A stretch of DNA of 39,213 bases from Clostridia bacterium (GTDB taxonomy: Bacteria > Bacillota > Clostridia > TANB77 > CAG-508): the NCBI GenBank assembly GCA_022796725.1, contig JAAWJE010000079.1, forward strand, positions 1-39,213, in the 5' to 3' direction. Of the stretch, positions 10,294 to 20,447 are shown piece by piece; position 1 is the stretch's first letter, and each line of letters begins with the position of its first letter. Made by a program: the position numbers and the translations under genes. Under the pieces are notes generated by a model, which was given only the letters and a program-made list of their open reading frames with translations, was not told the DNA's origin and did no database searches.

Positions 10294-10932
10294 ATGGCTT
10301 TTGATTATAAAAAAGAATATAAAGAATTTTATATGCCAAAAAATAAACCTAGTATTATTAAAATACCTAAAATGAATTATATTGCTGTTAGAGGAAAAGG
10401 AAATCCAAATGATGAAAATAGTGAATATAAAGAAAGTATAGGACTTTTATATTCAATTGCATTTACTATAAAAATGAGTTATAAGGGAACACATAAAATA
10501 GATGGTTATTTTGAATATGTAGTTCCACCGCTTGAAGGATTTTGGTGGCAAGAAGGAAATAAAGATGGTATAGATTATAAGAATAAGGATGAATTAAATT
10601 TTATTTCAATTATAAGATTACCAGAGTTTGTAACTGAAAAAGATTTCAAATGGGCTATTAATGAGGCTACTAAAAAGAAAAAACAAGATTTTTCAAAAGT
10701 AGAATTCTTGACTTATGATGAAGGAGTCTGTGTTCAATGTATGCACATAGGTTCTTATGATAATGAACCTGAAACAGTTAATTTAATGCACAAATATATG
10801 ATAGAAAATGGATATAAGCTAGATATTACTTCTACTCGATTCCATCACGAAATTTATTTAAGTGATCCAAGAAGATGTGAAACAAGTAGATTAAAAACAG
10901 TTATAAGACATCCAATAAGAAAAAAGGAATAA
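10294..10932 (+). CDS. GyrI-like domain protein
   Basis: Pattern NYIAVRGKGNPN...YSIAFTIKMSYK...PPLEGFWWQEG. Confidence 0.8.
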   Translation: MAFDYKKEYKEFYMPKNKPSIIKIPKMNYIAVRGKGNPNDENSEYKESIGLLYSIAFTIKMSYKGTHKIDGYFEYVVPPLEGFWWQEGNKDGIDYKNKDELNFISIIRLPEFVTEKDFKWAINEATKKKKQDFSKVEFLTYDEGVCVQCMHIGSYDNEPETVNLMHKYMIENGYKLDITSTRFHHEIYLSDPRRCETSRLKTVIRHPIRKKE

Positions 10933-10934
10933 TT

Positions 10935-11819
10935 ATGGAATTTATAGAAGCAAAGACAATACTTCAAAGAGCAAGCCATGGAGAGGAATGGTTTGGTATT
11001 GATTATAATATGAATTTATATAAAGGTTGCTGTCATAAATGTATTTACTGTGATAGTAGAAGTAATTGTTATCAAGTAGAAGACTTTGATAGAGTAAGAG
11101 GCAAAAAAGATGAAATAGAAATATTAAATAAAGAACTAAAAGGTAAGAGAAAAAAGGGTGTAATTGGAATAGGTGCAATGTCAGATACTTATAATCCTTT
11201 TGAAAAGCAATATGAAATAACAAGGAAAGCACTAGAACTTATTTCTTATTATAAATTTGGTGTGTCAATAGAAACAAAAAGTAACTTAATACTTAGAGAT
11301 ATAGATATATTTAAAGAAATAAACAGAAAAGCAGATGTGATACTTAAATTTACAATTACATCAGCTGATGATAATTTATCAAAGAAAATAGAACCAAATG
11401 TATGTGTTTCTTCCAAAAGATTAAAAGCAATGAAACAGTTATCACAGCAAGGATTATTTGTTGGAACATTATTAACACCAATTATTCCATTTATAACAGA
11501 TTCAGAAGAAAATATTAAAAATGTAATAAGACTGTCAGCTGAAAACGGAGCAAAATTTGTTTATTCAATAGGTGGAGTAACTTTAAGAGAAAACCAAAGA
11601 GAATATTTTTATGAGCAGTTAGATAAGATATTTCCGAATTTAAAAGAAAAGTATATTAAGACTTATGGAAATAACTATTTTTGTTATCCACTAAATAAAA
11701 ATTTAGGAAAAGTATTTAAAGAAGAATGCGAAAAATATGGATTACTTTATAAAATGAAAGATATAGTAAAAGCATATAAAAAAGAAATTGAAAAAGAAGA
11801 ACAATTAACTTTTATATAG
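10935..11819 (+). CDS. SPL-family radical SAM protein
   Basis: CCHKCIYCDSRSNCY (CxxxCxxC) and overall spore-photoproduct-lyase-like pattern. Confidence 0.88.
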   Translation: MEFIEAKTILQRASHGEEWFGIDYNMNLYKGCCHKCIYCDSRSNCYQVEDFDRVRGKKDEIEILNKELKGKRKKGVIGIGAMSDTYNPFEKQYEITRKALELISYYKFGVSIETKSNLILRDIDIFKEINRKADVILKFTITSADDNLSKKIEPNVCVSSKRLKAMKQLSQQGLFVGTLLTPIIPFITDSEENIKNVIRLSAENGAKFVYSIGGVTLRENQREYFYEQLDKIFPNLKEKYIKTYGNNYFCYPLNKNLGKVFKEECEKYGLLYKMKDIVKAYKKEIEKEEQLTFI

Positions 11820-11833
11820 AAAAGAGAGATAAT

Positions 11834-12580
11834 ATGAATGAATATATAAATCTAACATTAGAAAATATAGATGAAGAACATATATGTTGTGCAATTGGAG
11901 ATCCAAAACATCAAAAAGGTGTTAATAGTAAAAAAGGATGGATAAAAAATAAATTAAAAGATGGTCATATATTTAGAAAATTAAATGCAAGAGGAAAGAC
12001 ATTTATTGAATATGAACCAATTGAAACAGCATGGGTACCAATAAATGGTAAGAACTATGAATATATTTATTGTTTATGGGTAGCTGGTAGTTTTAAAGGC
12101 AAAGGAATTGCAAAGGAATTATTAGAATATGCAATAGATGATGCAAAAGAAAAAGGTATGAATGGGATATGTACATTAACTTCTAAGAAGAAAAAACCTT
12201 TTTTAGGAGAAAAGAAGTTCTTTATTCATTATGGATTTAAAGTTGTAGATGAAATTGAAGATTATGAATTATTAGCTTTACAATTTAATAATAATGAAGC
12301 TCCTAAATTTAATGAAGTAGCTAGACTTATGAAAATAGATAATCAAGAATTTACTATTTATTATAGCCCAGAATGTCCTTATGTAGAATATGAAGTTAAT
12401 GAACTAAGTGAGTATGCAAAAGAGAATAATATTGAAATTAAATTTATAAAAATAGACTCATTAGAAAAAGCAAAAAATGTACCATGTATATTCAATAATT
12501 GGGCAAATTTTTATAAGGGCAAATTTATTTCAAATACTATACTAAATGCTAATTCATTTAAAAAATTAATAAACGAATAA
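11834..12580 (+). CDS. GNAT N-acetyltransferase with C-terminal YoaP-like domain
   Basis: WVAGSFKGKGIAKELLEYAIDDAKEKG GNAT core; C-terminal YYSPECPYVEYEVNEL thioredoxin-like part. Confidence 0.85.
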   Translation: MNEYINLTLENIDEEHICCAIGDPKHQKGVNSKKGWIKNKLKDGHIFRKLNARGKTFIEYEPIETAWVPINGKNYEYIYCLWVAGSFKGKGIAKELLEYAIDDAKEKGMNGICTLTSKKKKPFLGEKKFFIHYGFKVVDEIEDYELLALQFNNNEAPKFNEVARLMKIDNQEFTIYYSPECPYVEYEVNELSEYAKENNIEIKFIKIDSLEKAKNVPCIFNNWANFYKGKFISNTILNANSFKKLINE

Positions 12581-12727
12581 ATTACAAATTATAAGTTTAT
12601 ATTGAATTGCCTTGATATTTGATATATTTTTTCTTTTATGCTATATTTATTCATGAAAATATCTAGTTATTACTATAAATGACAGTGTATTTTCAGATAA
12701 AATAAATTTTTAGGAAAATAAAAAATT

Positions 12728-13945
12728 ATGAATAATAGAATTTTTATAGATTTAGACAATGATGGAAAAATACCACAATTAACGTCTTTTCAAGGTATTG
12801 TAGATATAAAGAAGAATGGTAGAATAATAGTAAAAAATTCTATTTTGGAAAATATAGATATAATTCCAGAAGATGAATTAATATATATGTTAAAAAATTT
12901 TAAAAATTATATTTCTCCAATTGTTACAAGTCAATATATTCCTAGTGTAGATAAAATGAAAATTTTAGCTGAATTAGCTCCAGAATTTAAAGTTAGATTT
13001 AAAACCGAAAAATTAGGAACTAATTCTATAATTCCTATAAGTAGTAAAGAATTTTTTGAAGGTGAAAGGCTATTTAAAGAAATATTGAAAGAAATTAGAA
13101 CGGGATGGACAGAACTACAAAAATATAAATATTTGTATAATAAATATAATCAAATGTTGTCTTATGATGTAAATACTTTAGAATATACACAATATAAAAA
13201 CATACATGAGAAGTATTCAAGAAATATTTTTACAGCTATGTCAAAAAACTGGGGAATATGTGCATCTTTTGCAGCAGGCTATGATTATTTATGTTATAGA
13301 GCTGGACTTGAAAGTCAAGTTTTATCAGAAGAAGATCACGATTATGTAATAATAGAAACTTCAGAACATGGAGATTTATTAACAGATCCTACATTTGATT
13401 CTGTAAGATTAAAATTTGGAATGAAATCGAGAAACTTTGGTGTTTCGAGAGCACAATTTATACAGAATGGACATAATATAGAAGAAACAGAAGCAGGTGA
13501 TTATGAGATTGGAGAATTTAGTAATGAGGATATTAAACAACTAGATAAACAAATAGGATATTTAGACGAATTTGGAGGAGAGTATACAGATAAATATATT
13601 AAGGAAATTGGAAATAATCTTGAAGGAACTAATAACTTTGAAAAAATAGAAATGCTTTTTGATAGAATAAAAAACATAAAATATGCTGGAAGACCATCAG
13701 TCTATGATTTTGAAACACTTATTAAATTTATTTTATCAGAATCAAAAGATAAAGAGTTTTCAGAAAAAGTAAAAGTATATAGTTTTATTTCAGAAGACAG
13801 AAGTGAATTACCAAGACAAATTGCAGTCATAGTTCAAGAAAATAAAGAAAGTAAGAGAATGAAATATTATGTATTAAAAGAAGGTATAAAGACCTTTATG
13901 GAAGTCGATAAAATAGAAGAAATAGAACAATATAAAGAAAAATAA
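12728..13945 (+). CDS. Transglutaminase-like cysteine-protease-fold protein
   Basis: NWGICASFAAGYDYLCYRAGL...EEDHDYVIIE...DLLTDPTF: Cys-His-Asp arrangement. Confidence 0.7.
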   Translation: MNNRIFIDLDNDGKIPQLTSFQGIVDIKKNGRIIVKNSILENIDIIPEDELIYMLKNFKNYISPIVTSQYIPSVDKMKILAELAPEFKVRFKTEKLGTNSIIPISSKEFFEGERLFKEILKEIRTGWTELQKYKYLYNKYNQMLSYDVNTLEYTQYKNIHEKYSRNIFTAMSKNWGICASFAAGYDYLCYRAGLESQVLSEEDHDYVIIETSEHGDLLTDPTFDSVRLKFGMKSRNFGVSRAQFIQNGHNIEETEAGDYEIGEFSNEDIKQLDKQIGYLDEFGGEYTDKYIKEIGNNLEGTNNFEKIEMLFDRIKNIKYAGRPSVYDFETLIKFILSESKDKEFSEKVKVYSFISEDRSELPRQIAVIVQENKESKRMKYYVLKEGIKTFMEVDKIEEIEQYKEK

Positions 13946-14049
13946 TAGTATTATTTTTTAAAATAAAATTTATATATTTAATCTATATGGATAATTTAAT
14001 AAAACATCTGTTATAATATAAAAAATATATATTATTAGGAGGTAAAACC

Positions 14050-14601
14050 ATGAGAAAAAATATTAAAACTACTGAGGGAATATTTCCAATGCCAGTATTA
14101 ATGGTAGCAACATATAATGAAGATGGAAGTGTTAATGTTATGAATGCAGCATGGGGAACTATGCTAGAAAGAGATCAAGTAATATTAAACTTAACAGAAA
14201 CACATAAAACTGTTAAAAATATTAAAGAAAGAAAAGCTTTTACAGTTAGTATAGCAGATAGTAAACATATTGTAGAAGCAGACTATTTTGGAATTGTATC
14301 AGGAAATAATACACCTAATAAATTTGAAAATAGCAAATTAACTGCTACAAAATCAGAAAATATTGATGCACCAATCATAAATGAGTTCCCTATATGCTTA
14401 GAATGAAAATTTATAGAATATGGGGAATGTGGAGTAATTGAAAGAGTTATTAATACAACAGCAGATGAAAATGTAATGGATGGAGATAATGTTGATATTT
14501 CTAAAGTTTCTGCAATAGCATTTGACCCATATACACATGGATATTATAAAGTAACAGAAAGGGTCGGAAATGCGTTTAAAGATGGTCTACAATTAAAATA
14601 G
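14050..14601 (+). pseudogene. Flavin reductase family protein interrupted by one in-frame TGA (14404-14406)
   Basis: Frame continues intact for 64 codons after TGA to TAG at 14599-14601 (KFIEYGECGVIERVINTTADENV...AIAFDPYTHGYYKVTERVGNAFKDGLQLK). Confidence 0.85.
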
Positions 14602-14610
14602 TAATTTGTA

Positions 14611-14647
14611 AAATAAGATATTAGGTTTTCTAGTATCTTATTTTTTT
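14611..14647 (+). terminator. Rho-independent terminator
   Basis: AAATAAGATA...TATCTTATTT followed by T-run. Confidence 0.85.
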
Positions 14648-14708
14648 AAAATATTATATTTTATCATAAAATTGAAAGTATTAGGTCTTATATATAGGAT
14701 GTAAAGAG

Positions 14709-14798
14709 ATGAAAGAGTTTGAAATAATATACAATACATATTTCTAAGATGTTTATAAATTTATTTTATCATTTTCATTGTTATATTTATATGAGTGA
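14709..14798 (+). pseudogene. Possible remnant of an ECF sigma factor N-terminus
   Basis: MKEFEIIYNTYF*DVYKFILSFSLLYLYE*; ECF-like N-terminal pattern broken by stops. Confidence 0.35.
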
Positions 14799-15008
14799 AA
14801 ATTATATTGAAAATTAAAAAATAAAGTAGAGTAATCAATACCAAGAGATATATTGTTAATCCCTAAATTATTTGGTACAGACAAGAAAAGTTCTCTAAAA
14901 TAAATTACAAAAGTTATTATCTAGTTTAAACTATAACAATTTTAATAAATCAAAGAGCTAAGCAATATTACTTTTTGGAAAATAAACTATAATTAAAATT
15001 ATAATTTT

Positions 15009-15034
15009 AAAAGCAGATATTATCTGCTTTTTTC
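15009..15034 (+). terminator. Terminator-like palindrome with no obvious upstream gene
   Basis: AAAAGCAGATATTATCTGCTTTTTT. Confidence 0.6.
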
Positions 15035-15127
15035 ATATAAAGAAACATAATATAAATTTATGTAATAAGACTTTATACTAATTATTATAAAAGGTAATAA
15101 AAAAATAGTAAATTTTTGTTATTTTTT

Positions 15128-15155
15128 TGTGGATAGCTTATATAAGTTTTCCACA
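15128..15155. promoter_or_regulatory. Nested palindrome resembling two facing DnaA boxes
   Basis: TGTGGATAG-CTTATATAAG-TTTTCCACA. Confidence 0.5.
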
Positions 15156-15355
15156 TTATCAGAAATTATAGTGTTAGAAATTAAACTTCAATTTGCCATA
15201 AATCTATATAAAAATTGATGTAAATGTACGGAAATTAGTATATAAGAGAAGATATTATTTAGGATAATTTGAAATACAATAGAATTGTAAATAAAAAGAT
15301 ATCAAATTGTAAAATAAGTAGAAAATAAAATTTGTAAACTAGGGAAATCAAACGA

Positions 15356-15388
15356 TTTTTTTTAGTCAAAAAGATTTTCTAAAAAAAA
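15356..15388. repeat. 10-bp inverted repeat TTTTTTTTAG/CTAAAAAAAA upstream of the adhesin gene
   Basis: Direct reading of sequence. Confidence 0.6.
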
Positions 15389-15457
15389 CTATATTTACAA
15401 GACTTTTTTCATCAGTAAAATTAAATTAAATTAGAATTCCAGAAAGGGTAAAAGCTG

Positions 15458-18400
15458 ATGAAGAAGTTAAAAAGATTTATGCAAATTGTTTTAATATGGA
15501 CCGTTGTTTTAGCAATGCTTACTGCAATAAGCGGTGAAGTATTAGCAGAAGGAACAAGAAGCCTTATAGCAATTAAAGAAAACGGAATATGGTCATATAA
15601 TAAAGGAAATAGAGCTATTTTCAATAGTAAAGATGACAATAAGAAAGCTCAAAAATTATATGCGTATTTGAAAAAAGGAGAGACTGTTTACTTTGGTAGT
15701 TCAGTACTAGAAACGGGATTTAATAAGGGATATGAAGTAAAAGTTAAACTACCATCTGGTGAATACAAAAACTTTAATATAACTAAAGATAAAGGTTATA
15801 TTAATAGTAAAGAAAAAGAATTAAATGGTCCTAATTATAATGATAGAAAAGATGGATATAATCCATTATCTATTACTGTAGATGATAAAACATATACAAC
15901 TGGAGAATATGAATTTACTTTTTATTCAAAAACAAAAGCAAGTGATATCTTAAATACTATATTACCTAATAGTACAGATACAATAAAAGGAAATCAAATA
16001 GAATCACTTGATGTAACAGTAGTAGAAAAGAGAAATGATTATTATGAAGAAAAGAGTGGTAGAGTTTGGGCAAATTCATTATCACTTTCAAAAGGAACTA
16101 ATAATTCTAAAGTATATGTAGTAACTGATGATGGATTTTGTTATAAAGTAAGTTATAATGGAAGTGAAAATTCAGAACTTTTCTTTTTTGCTACTAACAG
16201 AGGACTAGTAGATTTAAGTACAAATACATCTTTATATAAATCAGTATATGCAGGAAAAGGTGCTAAAAACCCATATCATACAGAAAACGGAAAAGAAATG
16301 AAAGTCCGGATATCAAAGTCCTAATACAGAAAGTTTGGGATATGGCGTAACACATAAAATATTCTTTGAAGAACCTTCAAAAGATTTACCCGATTATATA
16401 AAAACTTATGCTTTTGAACCAGGAAAAATAAAAAATTTTAGATTTGTTGGAATACACAATAAAGATAATAAAGGTAAAGTTGGAGAAGGTGGATACTTTA
16501 CATTTGAAACTTTATCATCTTCGTATGAATTGAAATTAGATTTTACTGAATTAGAGAAAGATAAGATACAAGCAGTAGATAGACTATCAAGAAAACTATA
16601 TACAGATGAAAATGGAATCGAAATACCTTTAACAGAAGAGAAATATTTAGCAAATAAAGAAAAATATACACCAGTATATGTTGGTGGAGTTGTATATATA
16701 AGAAATATAATAACAGAAGATGAAACAAAAGCATACTGGAATGGAAAAGATGGAAATGGACATTATTTACCAAAAGGTATCTATGGCGGAAAAAATAGTA
16801 AATTAAAAATAACACTAACACCAAAGATGGGTGAAACTCATTTTATGATGGTAGATCAAGAAGGAAGTGGACAAGGACTACAAGTAGAATTAATTTCAGA
16901 TGTATATTCTGAAAGAAAAAATAAAAAATTAAAAATAGAAGATAGAAATACAATTTATTATAATAATGATAATGTAGATTTATTAACAGGAAGCACAAAA
17001 GAAATAAAAAATAGTAAGATAGAATCTATGATATATTTAAAAGATAAAAGTATAAATGGTGAAAATACTAAAAAAGATTTTGGAATGAAGTATGAAGGAA
17101 ATCTAGGAAAAGAAGCAATTATTGATGCTTGGACATATTTCAAAAATGAAAAAGAAACTAATGTAAAAAAATTCACATTAGATTGTGAAGAAATAACAGA
17201 TATTAAAAAATATACATTAAATGCAGAAAACAAAGCAACTAAGATGCAATCACAAAAAGTAAAATCAGTAAATTATAGTAATAATAAAGAATCTATCAGT
17301 GAATATAGAATAAATGCAGAAGATGAAAATAAAGTTTCAATAATAGGAAATGTTATTTGGAATGATGAGGATAATAAAGATGGTATAAGAGCAGACACTA
17401 TAAAAATAGTATTGAATAAAGAAAATGAAGATGGAAGCATTACAAAAGTAGCAGATAAAGATGTAACTGCGAATGAGAATTGGAAATATGAATTTGAAAA
17501 TTTAGATAGATATTCTGAAGATGGAGCTGAAATAAAATATTCAATTGATGCAGAAGAAATTCCAAGATATACAAAAAATATAGAAGAATATAGTGTAGAA
17601 AATACACATATAGCATCAGATCCATTGAAAACTAAAGTTTCAGGAATAATAACATGGGATGATGATAATAATAATAAAGGAACAAGACCTGATTCAGTAA
17701 CAGTAATATTAAATAAAAAAGAAAATGGAAGTATAACAAAAGTTGCTACGAAAGAAGTAACAGCAGAAGACGGATGGGAATATACTTTTGAAGATTTACA
17801 CACAATGAAAATAAATGAAGTAATTTATTTAGTAGATGAAATATTACCAGAAGGATACGAAAAAGAAATAATAGAATACAATATTATAAACAGAATAGAA
17901 AAGGACAAACAAATACCTAAAAATGCTCCAAAAGGAACAATATCAGGTAGTGTATATTTTGATTCTAATAAAAATGATGGACGAAAAATAAATATAAGCA
18001 ATGGAGATATACCAATTAAAGACGTAAAAGTAGATTTATATAAAGTAGATAAAACAAATGGAAAAGCTACAAAAAACAAATTAAATACAGTAAAAACAGA
18101 TGAACTTGGAAATTATTATTTTGGTGAGCTAGATTATACAAAAATAGAAAATAATAATTTTGGTGAGTCAGATTATACAGGAACAGATAACACTAAAGAA
18201 GAAGCACAGACAGAAACAAGTTATGAAGTAATAGTAAACACACCAGAATACCACGTATTATCTTCAAAGACAGCTACGTACTCAGACATAGAAATTGTAT
18301 ATGATGAAGAAAATACAGAGAGATTAGATGTACAAAATGCTCCAATATTTTATGCTGCAGCTGGTTCTACAAAAAAAATAGAACTAAAAAAAGAATGGGC

Positions 18401-19727
18401 AACTAACCCATCATGGAACTTTATAATAACACTTTATCCAAGAATAAGAGTATATTTTGGAGGATACTATTTAAATTCATATAATAAGTATGTTGAAGTA
18501 CCATCATTAGAATTTTATGCAGATAATTTAAAAAACATTAATGGTTGGAAACAAACTATAACTAATAAGCCAGCTACATGGACTGATGAAAATGGAGTAG
18601 TACATGATATAGTATATTACATTAAATCTGAAGGAATATCTACTGGACCTTTAAGTACATCTTATAAAGACTCAAAAGAAAGAGGTTATACATATACTGT
18701 AGAACCAAAAATAAGAGATATTGCAATATCACAAGCCGAAACACAAAATATGACAATAACAAATATGCCTAGAGCATTTGCTATTTCAAAAATATTAGAT
18801 GAGCCAGCAGTACGAGATGTAACATTTAAATTTAAAATAGATGATAAACCATCAGCAAACGGTGAAACAACTAGTCGTACAGAATCAGTAGAAATACTAG
18901 AAGGAGAAACAGAAGCATATATAGAAGTTATAGGTGAAGGTGGGCATTACTATACAATAGAAGAAGTAAATATACCAGAAGGATTTGAATTAAATAAAAC
19001 AAAAAGTTATATGACAGTAGATGGTACAGTACAAGATGCACCTGATCCAAATAACTTTAAATTTCAAATAAATAATTATCCAACTAATCGTGGAGATAAA
19101 ATATATATGTGTAATTTCTATAACGATTATAAAAAAGAAAATATTGAGATAAGCAATAAGGTATCAGGAACTATTGGTGATACAACAAAAGAATTTAATT
19201 ACACTCTTGCAATAAATAAAAACATAAAATATAATGCGATTAAAACGGATAATAATGGTAATACAACAAATATGAACGTAGAAAATGGTTCTACATTTAC
19301 ACTAAAAGATAAAGAAAAACTTACAATTTCAAATTTGACATCAGATGTAACTTATTCAGTAACACAGGATGGAACAAATTATATAACAAGAGTAAATGAT
19401 AGTGATACATTATCTGTAACATATACTTCAGAAGGATTAGATAGAAAAATTAATTTTGTTAATACATTAGAGTACAATCCACTATCTGGTATAGACATAG
19501 ATAATAGTAAATTTAATTTACTATCAATACTTATATTATGTATAGCAACATATTATGTAATGGTAGTGAGAAATAAACCAAGATTAGCAACAGAAGGATA
19601 TTCAAGAACAATTTTAGAAATAGATAATATATTGGCTAGACATCATTCAGGAAAAATATGTTTTGGTAGCCTTCGTAAATCAACAGGAAAACATCATTTG
19701 CGAGGAGGAAAACATTTTGAAAAGTAA
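15458..19727 (+). pseudogene. Large Cna_B-domain surface adhesin / pilus tip-like protein, split by a frameshift near 16300 (ORFs 15458-16324 and 16335-19727)
   Basis: Signal peptide in ORF 1; second frame continues as KSGYQSPNTESLGYGVTHKIFFEEP; two Cna_B-like repeats (GNVIWNDEDNKDGIRADTIKIVLN / GIITWDDDNNNKGTRPDSVTVILN), SdrD_B-like segment, C-terminal TM. Confidence 0.85.
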
Positions 19728-19875
19728 AAAAATAGAAGACTACTTAAATAATTTAAGATTTAAAAAGACATTATTTGGTGGACTAAATGAAGAAGATGTT
19801 TGGAAGAAAATAAAAAAACTAGATGAATTATATCAAAAAGAAATAGATTGCATTCAGAATGAACAAGAAAAATAA
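19717..19875 (+). CDS. 52-aa DivIVA-like microprotein in pilus locus
   Basis: AGGAGG 8 nt before TTG 19717; LNNLRFKKTLFGGLNEEDVWKKIKKLDELY. Confidence 0.7.
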   Translation: MKSKKIEDYLNNLRFKKTLFGGLNEEDVWKKIKKLDELYQKEIDCIQNEQEK

Positions 19876-19888
19876 AAGGAAATTTTAA

Positions 19889-20434
19889 ATGAATAAGAAA
19901 ATTCAAATGACACAAGAAATAATTGCACAAAGATTAGATAGGATATATTTAAAACAAAGAATATATCAATTAATTAAGAAAATAATTTTTATTATTATAG
20001 TATTATTTGTTATAACTCAATATGTATGTATATTTCAAAAAAATACTGGAATTGGAATGGAACCAAGTATCAAAGACGGAGACTTATCACTAGTATATAA
20101 ACTTGATAAAGTTTATGGAATAGGAGATGTTGTAAGTTTTGAGAAGGAAAATAAAAAATTCATTTCAAGAATAATTGCTAAACCAGGAGATACTGTTGAC
20201 ATTGATGATAAGGGACAAGTTATTGTAAATGGTGAAGTAATACAAGAAGATAGTATTTTTTATGAAACATATAAAAGCAGTAATTCTATACTACCGATTA
20301 AACTAAATACAAATGAATATTTTGTATTAGGAGACATGAGAGAAAATGCAAAAGATAGTAGAGATTTTGGGGCAATAACAAGTAACCAAATAATAGGTAA
20401 AATTATTTATATATTTAGAAATAGGAATTTATAG
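19889..20434 (+). CDS. Signal peptidase I-like protein lacking the Ser/Lys dyad (SipA-like)
   Basis: TM then GIGMEPSIKDGD (Ser to Gly), KFISRIIAKPGDTV (Lys to Ser), conserved LGDMRENAKDSRDFG. Confidence 0.88.
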   Translation: MNKKIQMTQEIIAQRLDRIYLKQRIYQLIKKIIFIIIVLFVITQYVCIFQKNTGIGMEPSIKDGDLSLVYKLDKVYGIGDVVSFEKENKKFISRIIAKPGDTVDIDDKGQVIVNGEVIQEDSIFYETYKSSNSILPIKLNTNEYFVLGDMRENAKDSRDFGAITSNQIIGKIIYIFRNRNL

Positions 20435-20447
20435 AAAGGAGAAAAAT

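Noticed and set aside
14404-14480. Selenocysteine insertion (bSECIS) after the in-frame TGA
   Set aside because: The following bases have almost no C and I could not form a convincing GC-containing stem-loop by eye; kept only as an option to test.
17273-17803. Long minus-strand ORF of 176 aa
   Set aside because: Antisense to Cna_B repeats of the adhesin; low-complexity hydrophobic translation typical of shadow ORFs.
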